NCBI GenBank assembly: GCA_043805435.1 | Contig: JAZDHY010000098.1 | Span: 1 to 64,000 of the forward strand | Direction: 5' to 3' | Length of the DNA: 64,000 nt | From: JAEXOD01 sp043805435 | Lineage (GTDB): Bacteria > Bacteroidota > Ignavibacteria > Ignavibacteriales > Melioribacteraceae | Shown: positions 53,631-61,920 of the stretch, piece by piece | Position numbering within the stretch: the stretch's first letter is position 1 | Layout: the number at the start of each line of letters is the position of its first letter | Position numbers and translations under genes: made by a program | Notes under the pieces: generated by a model | Databases searched by the model: none | The model's input: only the letters and a program-made list of their open reading frames with translations | What the model was told of the DNA's origin: nothing

Positions 53631-54320
53631 CTAATTATTTATGGTTGTAATACTATTAGTAATCATATTAAGAGTATTCTCGGAATAAGAATAGTTTGCA
53701 ACTTCCAATCTTGTATGCAGCATAAGTTTTTCCATAATGTTATGTATATGACTCTTTACCGTATAAGCCGAAATATGCATTTTTTGACCAATTTCCTTAT
53801 TACTTTTACCTACACTTAGCAAGTCTATTACTTCCCTTTCTCTATTAGTCATCTTTACAGCTTCGCTTAAATGAGATTTCCCTTCACCAACTGCATTCTC
53901 TACAATCTCGGTAAAAAGTGTTTCCACCGACAAAGGAGGCAATACATTTGCACCTTCAGAAACTTTACGTATTGTAATTAAAAAATCATTCAGCGAAGCA
54001 TCTTTAAGAATAAAACCATTGGCTCCTGCTTCTACATATCTATTGATATCTGCCTGCACCGGGGCAAGATCCATAACAATTATTTTTGCTTCAGGAAAAT
54101 CGTTTTTAACTATTTCCACAACATGCAGGCTGTTTTGATTGCGCAATCCCAAATCCAAAAGAATTACATTTGGTTTTAACTTCTGAATTTCACCAAACGT
54201 ACTTTTTCCATTGCCGGATGCGGCAATAATATTAATATCTTTATACGGTTTAAGAATTGCCAGTATTCCTTCTCGAAGTAACCGATTATCTTCAATTAGT
54301 AATAATCTAATTTTTTTCAT
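53631..54320 (-). CDS. NarL/FixJ family response regulator (first)
   Basis: A 229-residue response regulator. In the receiver, the acidic pair is in LLIEDN, the phospho-Asp in VILLDLGL and the Lys in FILKDAS. The Thr/Ser switch position is replaced by Asp (IIVMDLAP). The C-terminal LuxR-type helix-turn-helix is MTNREREVIDLLSVGKSNKE and TVKSHIHNIMEKL. ATG 54320 with AAGG upstream is chosen. No histidine kinase is adjacent. Regulon site 7 lies 166 bp upstream, so it may control itself and be the regulator of all seven sites. Closely similar to 56348-57040. Confidence 0.92.
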   Translation of the reverse strand: MKKIRLLLIEDNRLLREGILAILKPYKDINIIAASGNGKSTFGEIQKLKPNVILLDLGLRNQNSLHVVEIVKNDFPEAKIIVMDLAPVQADINRYVEAGANGFILKDASLNDFLITIRKVSEGANVLPPLSVETLFTEIVENAVGEGKSHLSEAVKMTNREREVIDLLSVGKSNKEIGQKMHISAYTVKSHIHNIMEKLMLHTRLEVANYSYSENTLNMITNSITTINN

Positions 54321-54485
54321 TTTCAAACCTTAATAAAAACTTTAATAATCTTATAAGTTCAACAAACTGCACCTATAACAGCAACATAGTGTTTTATACA
54401 GAACTCTGTTATTTTAAAGAGGAATATATTTACTAATTAGTATAAAAACTAACAATAACAATGTCAACAATTTAGCTGCAGAAAT

Positions 54486-54526
54486 CAATCGGTCATAAGG
54501 ATGAAAAATGGACTAGTTCTTTAGAA
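54486..54526 (-). promoter_or_regulatory. Conserved regulon site 7
   Basis: On the gene strand: CTAGTCCATTTTTCATCC, then TTATGACCGATTG. No clear TA-rich element is found at the usual 20-base distance. It lies 166 bp before the response regulator start, the longest distance in the set. Confidence 0.68.
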
Positions 54527-54567
54527 TGATTTTTGAAGAATATTAGTTATTTAAATTTCCATTTATT

Positions 54568-54588
54568 AAAAAAACCCCTTATAGGGGC
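54568..54588 (-). terminator. Terminator of the ene-reductase gene
   Basis: On the minus strand GCCCC-TATAA-GGGGT is followed by seven T. It lies about 60 bp after the ene-reductase stop. Compact and canonical. Confidence 0.8.
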
Positions 54589-54649
54589 AATAAATTGTAA
54601 AAATAGACTTTTTTATGTTATTCGATCATTCTACTTTAACTAATAATTT

Positions 54650-55744
54650 TTATTTATACTCATTATAAAACGGATAATCGGTATATCCTTTTTCGTCTGA
54701 TGAATAAAACGTATTCATATCCAATTGGCTTGATAATTCCGAATTGTCCGTAAAACGATCAACTAAATCGGGATTATTAATAAAAGGTCTTCCAAAAGCA
54801 ATTAAATCTGTAATTCCCAATTCTAAATCACCCTGAGCCTTCTCTTTTGAATACCCACCACTTAAGATGAGCGTATTTTCAAATAATTTGCGGATTGCCG
54901 TTTTTATTTCAGAAGGTACTTTTGGGGCACCCATTGCACTATGGTCAACCAGATGTATATATGCTATTCCCATTTCATTCAATTTTTCTGCCAGATATTT
55001 ATATGCAGCATCAATTTTAGGATAAAAAGCCATGTCGCTTGCAGTTCCATAAGGAGATAAACGTAAACCAACTTTTTCTTTTCCAATTGCTTTTATAGCA
55101 CCTTCAACTACCTCTAAAAGAAATCGAGCACGGTTTTCTATACTGCCGCCATAATTATCTTCTCTAACATTGCTATATGGTGACAAAAATTGTTCTAACA
55201 AATAACCATTTGCACCATGTAGTTCAATACCATCAAAGCCTGCTTTTACCGCGTTTGATGCCGCAGATATAAATTCCAGTTTTGTAAATTCTATTTCTTC
55301 CAAAGTCATTTCTTTTGGTACCGGAAAATCCTGCATCCCCGCTTCATCTGTCCACATCTGTCCTGCTGGTTTAACTGCAGATGGGCCAAGAATGACTGAA
55401 CCCTTCGGCATGTTTGATTTATGACTAATTCTACCGGTATGCATAAGCTGAACAAAAATTTTTGCACCTTTAGAATGGACAGCATTTGTTATTTCTTTCC
55501 ATCCTTCAATTTGGATTTCATTAAAAATTCCAGGAATACGACAATAACCAAGGCCGTTTGGTGAGGGAGATGTTCCTTCAGTAATAATTAATCCGGCAGC
55601 TGCCCGCTGCTTATAATACTCCGCCATTAATTTATTTGGGATATTATTTATTGCACGACAACGTGTCATGGGAGCCATAACAATTCTATTTTTAAGTTCA
55701 ATTGATTCTAATTTATATGGGCTGAACAATTTTAATTTTTCCAT
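54650..55744 (-). CDS. Old yellow enzyme family ene-reductase
   Basis: A 364-residue FMN-dependent TIM-barrel oxidoreductase. Family segments are RIVMAPMTRCRA, GLIITEGTSPSPNGLGY, GFDGIELHGANGYLLEQFLS with the substrate-binding H/N pair, then DNYGGSIENRARFLLEV. NemA-like enzymes reduce activated C=C bonds and nitro compounds with NADPH. It is monocistronic, with its own terminator. Confidence 0.94.
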   Translation of the reverse strand: MEKLKLFSPYKLESIELKNRIVMAPMTRCRAINNIPNKLMAEYYKQRAAAGLIITEGTSPSPNGLGYCRIPGIFNEIQIEGWKEITNAVHSKGAKIFVQLMHTGRISHKSNMPKGSVILGPSAVKPAGQMWTDEAGMQDFPVPKEMTLEEIEFTKLEFISAASNAVKAGFDGIELHGANGYLLEQFLSPYSNVREDNYGGSIENRARFLLEVVEGAIKAIGKEKVGLRLSPYGTASDMAFYPKIDAAYKYLAEKLNEMGIAYIHLVDHSAMGAPKVPSEIKTAIRKLFENTLILSGGYSKEKAQGDLELGITDLIAFGRPFINNPDLVDRFTDNSELSSQLDMNTFYSSDEKGYTDYPFYNEYK

Positions 55745-55899
55745 TTTAGTCTCTTCTTTAAATAATTATAATAAAATTCAGAACAATATTCTATTAGTTT
55801 TAATTCCAAATAATATTTTTTTAATAATTATTTATACAAAACAGATATTAAGTTAAGTACAACATTTAGGTATATATTAAACCAAACATAAAACCGGAC
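55745..55899. other. Spacer without recognised features
   Basis: An AT-rich stretch upstream of the ene-reductase gene. It should hold its promoter, but no element can be assigned with confidence. Confidence 0.4.
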
Positions 55900-56130
55900 T
55901 GTGTTATAATTAGGGATTTTATGAAAAGCTTAAATACGCCGGAGTTCAGGTTTTTGTTGTGTTAGGTGTGGTTGCTAAAATGGCACGGTACTTTCGTGTT
56001 TATGTGGAATATATAAATGTTAAAACTTTGTTTTACTATATGTTATAAGGTATTAAATAATTCTAAAAGGATGAAATGATTGTGGCAACAACAGCAAAAT
56101 AACCACAAAACCATGAAAGAGTGACATTAT
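55900..56130 (+). repeat. Composite hairpin element, decayed copy A3
   Basis: Keeps the linkers of copy A2, notably TATGTTATAAGGTATTAAAT, TATAAATGTTAA and GTGACATTAT, in the same order. The hairpins have lost pairing (for example GGCACGGTACTTTCGTGT). It shows that the element's order is old and that this copy is no longer under selection for structure. Confidence 0.7.
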
Positions 56131-56347
56131 TTTTATTAACAAAATGGCCGTTCTTTTGTTTTTCAAATTTTATTACGGTTTGTTTAACTTTAAGAGAAAA
56201 CGACTATTTGAATAAAAAAACCGAAATGTAATATTGCCAAATAATTGTTTTTCCAACTATTTTGTTATCTGTTTGGTATTCTGTGATGAATAAATCATTC
56301 AAAAGTGAAAAAACCACATTTTTTTAATAAGCATAGTATAAGTCTTT

Positions 56348-57040
56348 CTACTCGCCTATTAAAGAGGATGAGTCAACGGCATCTTTATAAGATTCGGAGA
56401 TATGGGCATAATTAGCTATTTGAACACGTGTTTGAAGAGATAATTTTTCGAGCACATTATGTACATGACTTTTAACAGTATAAGGAGATAAATGAAGTTT
56501 TTGTGCAATTTCTTTATTGGTAAAACCATCTGCTATTAATTCAATCACCTGTTTTTCACGTTTTGTCATGCGCACCGAATCAATAATTACAGAAGGTTTA
56601 ATTTGATGAATGGCATGAGCAATAATTTGTGAAAAAAGAGAAGCCGTTAAATCAGGTGGTAAAACTTGTTCACCCTTAAAAACAGATCGTATTGTACTAT
56701 AAAAATCAGTAATGTTTGCATCTTTAAGGATAAAACCCTCAACTCCGGCTTGAACAAATTCCAAAACATCTTCTTGAAGCGGAATAAGATCCATAACAAT
56801 AATTTTTGTTACAGAAAAATGTTTTTTAACCAGCTTTACTACTTGCATACTATTTTGACTTCGCAACCCAAGGTCCAAAAGTACAATATTTGGCTTAAGT
56901 TTTTCCAACAACAACAAAATATTTTCGCCATTACCTACGGTATTAACAACATGCATATCGGACTGTTTTTTAAGCATTGCACATATGCCTTCACGTAAAA
57001 GTCTATTATCTTCTATTAGAAATATTGAAATTTTTTTCAT
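56348..57040 (-). CDS. NarL/FixJ family response regulator (second)
   Basis: A 230-residue response regulator, a paralogue of 53631-54320. Receiver landmarks: FLIEDN, phospho-Asp in IVLLDLGL, Lys in FILKDANI, and again Asp at the Thr/Ser switch position (IIVMDLIP). The LuxR-type DNA-binding domain is MTKREKQVIELIADGFTNKE and TVKSHVHNVLEKL. There is no adjacent kinase and no regulon motif upstream. The strong likeness of the recognition helices suggests that the two could bind similar sites. Confidence 0.92.
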   Translation of the reverse strand: MKKISIFLIEDNRLLREGICAMLKKQSDMHVVNTVGNGENILLLLEKLKPNIVLLDLGLRSQNSMQVVKLVKKHFSVTKIIVMDLIPLQEDVLEFVQAGVEGFILKDANITDFYSTIRSVFKGEQVLPPDLTASLFSQIIAHAIHQIKPSVIIDSVRMTKREKQVIELIADGFTNKEIAQKLHLSPYTVKSHVHNVLEKLSLQTRVQIANYAHISESYKDAVDSSSLIGE

Positions 57041-57306
57041 CTATCGGTTTTTTTCCAAAAAATATTGTTCAAATTTATAAATATATTTTAAGATAATCAT
57101 TCAAAAAATAATTTGCAATTATTTTGATTTCACTAAAATTTTAGTTAGTTCTCAAAACAAAAGATTTTGAATAGCAATAATTTTATCCTAATATAAAATT
57201 TTAATAATAAAATATTTGTTCAATATTATTGTTTCAGAAATAAATTCAAAATCAATAAGTTAAAAATCAGCAACAAACAACTTTTCAAATAACATAAATT
57301 AAAAAA

Positions 57307-57771
57307 TTATTTTATAATTTTAAACAAATCAGCCATTTCAATAGCAGTTAACGCCGCATCCCAGCCTTTATTACCCGATTTGGTTCCTGCTCTTTCAATA
57401 GCCTGTTCAATATTATCGGTAGTAATAACACCAAAAGAAATTGGGATTTGGTATTTTAATGAAGTTTGAGCAATACCTTTAGAAACTTCCGAAGCAACAT
57501 AATCAAAATGAGGAGTATTGCCTCGTATTACTGCACCAAGACAAATAATTGAATCATATTTTTTAGAGACGGCCAAAACATCGGCAGCAAGCGGAATTTC
57601 AAAGGCACCGGGGACCTTAACAACAGTAATATTTTCATCAATAGCATCATGTCGGTGCAAACAATCCAGCGCACCTTCCAATAATTTTTGACAAATAAAA
57701 TCATTAAATCTACTAACTACAATAGCAAATTTAAAATCTTTTGCAATTAACTTTCCTTCTTGTATAATCAT
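57307..57771 (-). CDS. ribH: 6,7-dimethyl-8-ribityllumazine synthase
   Basis: A 154-residue lumazine synthase. Signatures are VSRFNDFICQKLLEGALDCL, VPGAFEIPLAADVL, and CLGAVIRGNTPHFDYVASEV with the catalytic His. It condenses the pyrimidine intermediate with a four-carbon phosphate in riboflavin synthesis. The other rib genes are not in the window. AGGG lies before the ATG. It follows the PHP gene by eight bases. Confidence 0.96.
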   Translation of the reverse strand: MIIQEGKLIAKDFKFAIVVSRFNDFICQKLLEGALDCLHRHDAIDENITVVKVPGAFEIPLAADVLAVSKKYDSIICLGAVIRGNTPHFDYVASEVSKGIAQTSLKYQIPISFGVITTDNIEQAIERAGTKSGNKGWDAALTAIEMADLFKIIK

Positions 57772-57779
57772 TTTATTCC

Positions 57780-58610
57780 CTAAGCACTATGTTTATAAAC
57801 TAATTTACGCATTGTATCAACAAGCTTTGGACTAATATAAAATTTACCCATATTTTGTTCGTCATTTTTATGACCACCATGGAAATCGCTTCCCCCTGTT
57901 TGAAGCATAAAAAAAGAGTTTACTATTCCCCTATAAAATTTAACTTGGCTTTCGTTATGAGAAGGATGAATAACCTCAATTCCATCTATTCCGGATTTAA
58001 TTAATGATGTTAAAATAGATTCGTTTACAAATCCGGGATGCGCTAGTACAGTTAAACCCCCTGCATCACTAATAAGCTTAATAGCACTAAAAGCAGAGAG
58101 GTGATTTTTTTTTTCGTAAGCAGGACCATTATCGCGCAGATATTTTTCAAAGGCTTCATAAAAATTACTTACCACCCCCAAATCTACTAAAGCATTAGCA
58201 ATGTGAGGTCTTCCAATTGAAGAAAGTTGGGCTTTTTTTACAACATCATCGAGTGTAATTTTTACACCCAAATAATTTAACTTTTCAATAATCCGTTTTG
58301 CTCTATTTAATCTTTCAATTCTAAAAAAAGAAAGATAATTTTTAAGATTTACATTTTCAATATCTATAAAATAGCCAAGCAAATGAATTTCTTTATCTTC
58401 AACATCAGTACTAATTTCAACACCCGGAATAATTTCAATTCCAACAGATTTTGCATAATTAACTGCTTCAGTAATACCATTAATAGAATCGTGATCTGTA
58501 ATGCTTAAAACAGTAATTCCATTTTGTTTAGCTTTATCTATTAGCTCAACCGGAGAAAGAGCACCATCAGAATAAAACGTATGAGTGTGTAAATCAGCCT
58601 TTGGTAGCAT
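57780..58610 (-). CDS. PHP domain phosphoesterase
   Basis: A 276-residue PHP protein: ADLHTHTFYSDGALSPVELI (metal-binding HxH), SITDHDSINGI, GVEISTD, VLAHPG and GGSDFHGGHKND. These residues complete the trinuclear metal site. It resembles the YciV/TrpH group, which includes 5'-to-3' RNA or nucleotide phosphatases such as RNase AM; the exact substrate is inferred only from family. It begins six bases after the Crp/Fnr stop. Confidence 0.9.
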   Translation of the reverse strand: MLPKADLHTHTFYSDGALSPVELIDKAKQNGITVLSITDHDSINGITEAVNYAKSVGIEIIPGVEISTDVEDKEIHLLGYFIDIENVNLKNYLSFFRIERLNRAKRIIEKLNYLGVKITLDDVVKKAQLSSIGRPHIANALVDLGVVSNFYEAFEKYLRDNGPAYEKKNHLSAFSAIKLISDAGGLTVLAHPGFVNESILTSLIKSGIDGIEVIHPSHNESQVKFYRGIVNSFFMLQTGGSDFHGGHKNDEQNMGKFYISPKLVDTMRKLVYKHSA

Positions 58611-58615
58611 AGATA

Positions 58616-59299
58616 TTATACGTACATCTCCTTAAATTTAGCATAATCCAAAATTCTTAATTTAGATCCATCCAATTCAATTAAACCTTTTTTTGAAAAA
58701 GAATGTAATGTTCTGGAAATAGTTTCTCTTGACGTTCCGGCCATATTGGCAAGATCCTGCTGTAATGGAATTTTTTCAATCTCAACTATACCGTTTTTAA
58801 TTTTCCCAAGGTCATCAGCAAGCTGTAAAATAACAGTAGCAACTTTTCCTTCAGCATCCTTTAAAGACAAAGATTTAATTTTAATATCAGCACCACGCAG
58901 CCTACGCGTTAATTCCTGAAGTAACGATATTGCAATTTCCGGATGCTGCTGTAATAAATCTAAAAACTGGTTTCGTTGAACTATAAATAATTCAGAGTCT
59001 TCAAGCGCAGTTACAGTAGCCGAACGAGACTGACCATCAAGTATGGCCATTTCTCCAAAGAAATCAGATTCTGCCAAAATAGAAAGAATTACTTCTCTTC
59101 CATCATTGCTAGTTCTACCAACCTTTACTTTACCTTCCACAATAATAAAAAGCGCAGAACCGGCATCTTCTTCCATCATAACAACAGTATCGCGTTTATA
59201 TAATTTTTTACTCCCAACTTGTGATATTTTTTCAATCGTTTCGTCGGGTAATTCGGAAAAAATTGGTACATACTTCAAAAAATCCGAGGATGAAGACAT
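58616..59299 (-). CDS. Crp/Fnr family transcription regulator
   Basis: A 227-residue regulator. A cyclic-nucleotide-binding domain has GEMAILDGQSRSATVTALED, including the RS phosphate-binding pair typical of true cAMP-type sites. The C-terminal winged helix has QDLANMAGTSRETISRTLHS. There is no cysteine cluster, so it is not an oxygen-sensing Fnr. GAGG lies before the ATG. First gene of a crp-PHP-ribH operon, divergent from gapA. Confidence 0.92.
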   Translation of the reverse strand: MSSSSDFLKYVPIFSELPDETIEKISQVGSKKLYKRDTVVMMEEDAGSALFIIVEGKVKVGRTSNDGREVILSILAESDFFGEMAILDGQSRSATVTALEDSELFIVQRNQFLDLLQQHPEIAISLLQELTRRLRGADIKIKSLSLKDAEGKVATVILQLADDLGKIKNGIVEIEKIPLQQDLANMAGTSRETISRTLHSFSKKGLIELDGSKLRILDYAKFKEMYV

Positions 59300-59487
59300 A
59301 AATACCTCTTTAGTTTCAAAAAACTTGTGATTTAACTCACATTTATAATGAATTTATTTATATTAAGCAAGTACATTTTATCAATAAATAAAAGTTAATG
59401 AAAAAATAATAAAGTTTGATTGATAAAAATAAAAAATATAATTAAGTTTACAGTTATATTTAATTAATTATTATTAATGGAGGAAAA

Positions 59488-60483
59488 ATGCCAATTAAAG
59501 TTGGAATAAACGGTTTTGGAAGAATCGGAAGATTAGTTTTCAGAAGAGGTTTAGAATTAGGAAACATTGAATTTGTTGGAATCAACGATTTAACCAACGC
59601 TAAAACCTTAGCACATCTTCTTAAATATGATTCGGTTCATGGTAAATTTAAAGGTGAAGTTACTGTTGACGGTGATAATATTGTTGTTAACGGTAAAAAA
59701 ATTAAAATTACAGCCGAAAAAGATCCCGCAAATTTAAAATGGGGTGAATTAGGTGCAGAAGTTATAATTGAATCAACCGGTGTTTTCCGTTCACAAGAAG
59801 CTTGTTTAAAACACATTACCGGCGGTGCTAAAAAAGTTATTTTAACAGTACCATCTAAAGGTGAAATAGATGCAACAGTTGTTTTAGGCGTTAATGAAGA
59901 GGTTTTAACAGGTAACGAACAAGTTGTTTCCAATGCTTCATGTACTACTAACTGTTTGGCTCCTATTGCTAAAGTACTTAACGATAAATTTGGAATTGAA
60001 AAAGGTTATATGACTACTGTTCACTCATATACCAATGATCAACAAGTACTCGATTTACCTCATTCCGATTTAAGAAGAGCTCGTGCAGCTGCTGTTTCTA
60101 TCATCCCAACTACAACCGGTGCTGCAAAAGCTGTTGGTAAAGTTATTCCTGAATTAAAAGGGAAATTGGATGGTGTTTCGTTACGCGTTCCTACTCCTGA
60201 TGGTTCTATTGTTGATTTAGTTGCTGTATTAAAAAGAGAAGTAACTATTGCAGAAGTTAATGCTGCAATGAAAGAAGCCGCTGAAACTACAATGAAAGGA
60301 ATTCTTGAATATACAGAAGATGAAATTGTATCTGCTGATATAGTTGGAAATGATCATTCAAGTATTTTTGACGCTGCATCAACTATGGTTAATGGTAACA
60401 TGGTTAAAGTTGCATCATGGTACGATAACGAATGGGGTTATTCGTGCAGAGTTGTTGACTTAATTGCAAAATTAGTAAAGTAA
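59488..60483 (+). CDS. gapA: Type I glyceraldehyde-3-phosphate dehydrogenase
   Basis: A 331-residue GAPDH of standard length. The NAD site is INGFGRIGRLVFR, the catalytic Cys is in SNASCTTNCLAPI, and the C-terminal signature is SWYDNEWGYSCRVVDL. It catalyses the glycolytic oxidation of glyceraldehyde 3-phosphate. GGAGG precedes the ATG. It is followed by a terminator and then pgk, so partial read-through probably sets their ratio. Confidence 0.98.
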   Translation: MPIKVGINGFGRIGRLVFRRGLELGNIEFVGINDLTNAKTLAHLLKYDSVHGKFKGEVTVDGDNIVVNGKKIKITAEKDPANLKWGELGAEVIIESTGVFRSQEACLKHITGGAKKVILTVPSKGEIDATVVLGVNEEVLTGNEQVVSNASCTTNCLAPIAKVLNDKFGIEKGYMTTVHSYTNDQQVLDLPHSDLRRARAAAVSIIPTTTGAAKAVGKVIPELKGKLDGVSLRVPTPDGSIVDLVAVLKREVTIAEVNAAMKEAAETTMKGILEYTEDEIVSADIVGNDHSSIFDAASTMVNGNMVKVASWYDNEWGYSCRVVDLIAKLVK

Positions 60484-60510
60484 TTAAACAACTAAGCAAT
60501 TTGTTTTATA

Positions 60511-60540
60511 AAGACGCAGGATTCCTTGCGTCTTTTTTTT
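60511..60540 (+). terminator. Terminator between gapA and pgk
   Basis: AAGACGCA (60511-60518) pairs with TGCGTCTT (60527-60534), ending in eight T. It sits between gapA and pgk and leaves under 30 bp to the pgk start, so pgk must be read through it. Confidence 0.85.
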
Positions 60541-60568
60541 AGTAAATAAAACTTTTTTGGAGAGTTAA

Positions 60569-61768
60569 ATGAACAAATTATTAGTAGATGATATAGAACT
60601 TAAAGGAAAACGAGTTTTAGTACGCGTTGATTTTAATGTTCCTTTAGATGAAAACTTAAATATTACAGATGACATCAGAATAACATCTGCATTGCCAACA
60701 ATTAAAAAAATTATGGCTGAAGGCGGAAAAGTTATATTAATGAGCCACTTGGGCCGCCCAAAAGGTACACCAAATCCAAAATACAGCCTAAAACCCGTAG
60801 CAATACGTTTAAGTGAATTATTGGATACTGAAGTAAGATTTGCACAAGATTGTATTGGCGACAATGTTAAAGAAATTGTAAATTCCTTGAAAGATGGCGA
60901 AGTTGCTTTATTAGAAAATTTAAGATACCATGCCGAAGAAGAAAAAAACGTACCCGAATTTGCCAAACAATTGGCCGAATTAGGTGATGTTTACGTTAAT
61001 GACGCTTTTGGCAGTGCTCATCGCGCTCACGCTTCAACAGAAGGTGTAACAAAATTTATCCCAATTTGTGTTTCCGGTTATTTAATGAAAAAAGAATTGG
61101 ATTATCTTGGAACAGCAGTTGCCAATCCAAAACGTCCGTTTACAGCAATACTTGGCGGTGCTAAAATATCCGGCAAAATTGATGTCATTAATAACCTTTC
61201 AACCAAAGTGGATAATTTAATTATTGGCGGCGGAATGGCTTATACTTTTTATAAAGCTATGGGTTATGAAGTTGGAAGTTCTTTATTAGAAGTTGATAAG
61301 GTGGAACTGGCAAAACAAATTTTAGAGGATATGCCTAAAACGGGCGTTAATTTTATGCTGCCTACTGATGTTGTTGTAGCTGCCGAATTTAATAACGAAT
61401 CCCCTTCTTCCGTTGTTGCAATAGATTCAATGCCTGCCGATAAAATGGGTTTGGATATTGGCCCTGCAACAATTGAAGCATTCAGAAAAGTTGTTCTTGA
61501 AAGTAAAACTATCCTTTGGAATGGCCCAATGGGCGTTTTTGAATTTGATAATTTTGCTGCAGGTACAAATGCTATTGCAATGGCATTAGTAGAAGCAACC
61601 GAAAATGGTGCAATTACTATTATTGGCGGCGGCGACTCGGCAAGTGCAATTAAAAAAGCAGGAGTAGAAGATAAAGTAACTCACGTTTCAACAGGAGGCG
61701 GTGCTTCGTTAGAATTTCTTGAAGGTAAAGTACTTCCCGGTGTTGCTGCGTTAAACGATGCAAAATAA
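60569..61768 (+). CDS. pgk: Phosphoglycerate kinase
   Basis: A 399-residue kinase with RVLVRVDFNVPLDENLN, SHLGRPKG, VYVNDAFGSAHRAHAS, LWNGPMGVFE and IIGGGDSASA. It transfers phosphate from 1,3-bisphosphoglycerate to ADP. GGAG lies before the ATG. It is the second glycolytic gene after gapA and ends with its own terminator. Confidence 0.98.
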   Translation: MNKLLVDDIELKGKRVLVRVDFNVPLDENLNITDDIRITSALPTIKKIMAEGGKVILMSHLGRPKGTPNPKYSLKPVAIRLSELLDTEVRFAQDCIGDNVKEIVNSLKDGEVALLENLRYHAEEEKNVPEFAKQLAELGDVYVNDAFGSAHRAHASTEGVTKFIPICVSGYLMKKELDYLGTAVANPKRPFTAILGGAKISGKIDVINNLSTKVDNLIIGGGMAYTFYKAMGYEVGSSLLEVDKVELAKQILEDMPKTGVNFMLPTDVVVAAEFNNESPSSVVAIDSMPADKMGLDIGPATIEAFRKVVLESKTILWNGPMGVFEFDNFAAGTNAIAMALVEATENGAITIIGGGDSASAIKKAGVEDKVTHVSTGGGASLEFLEGKVLPGVAALNDAK

Positions 61769-61775
61769 TATTTTT

Positions 61776-61807
61776 AAGGGCGATTTTTTTCGCCCTTTCT
61801 TTTTTTT
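61776..61807 (+). terminator. Terminator of pgk
   Basis: AAGGGCGA pairs with TCGCCCTT around a short T loop and is followed by TCTTTTTTTT. It lies eight bases after the pgk stop. Confidence 0.92.
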
Positions 61808-61920
61808 AAAAAAGATAGAACAAATATAAACCCTTGATAGTCTAATCGATATAAATAATATACTTTTAATTATTATAAAAATAAGTTAACTTTGTAATTA
61901 ATATATTTACGAGAAAATAA

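Noticed and set aside
32441..54526. Regulon motif as a mobile repeat rather than a promoter
   Set aside because: All seven copies have the same orientation and similar distance to a downstream gene, and most have a TA-rich element at a fixed 20-nt spacing; a mobile repeat would be placed at random.
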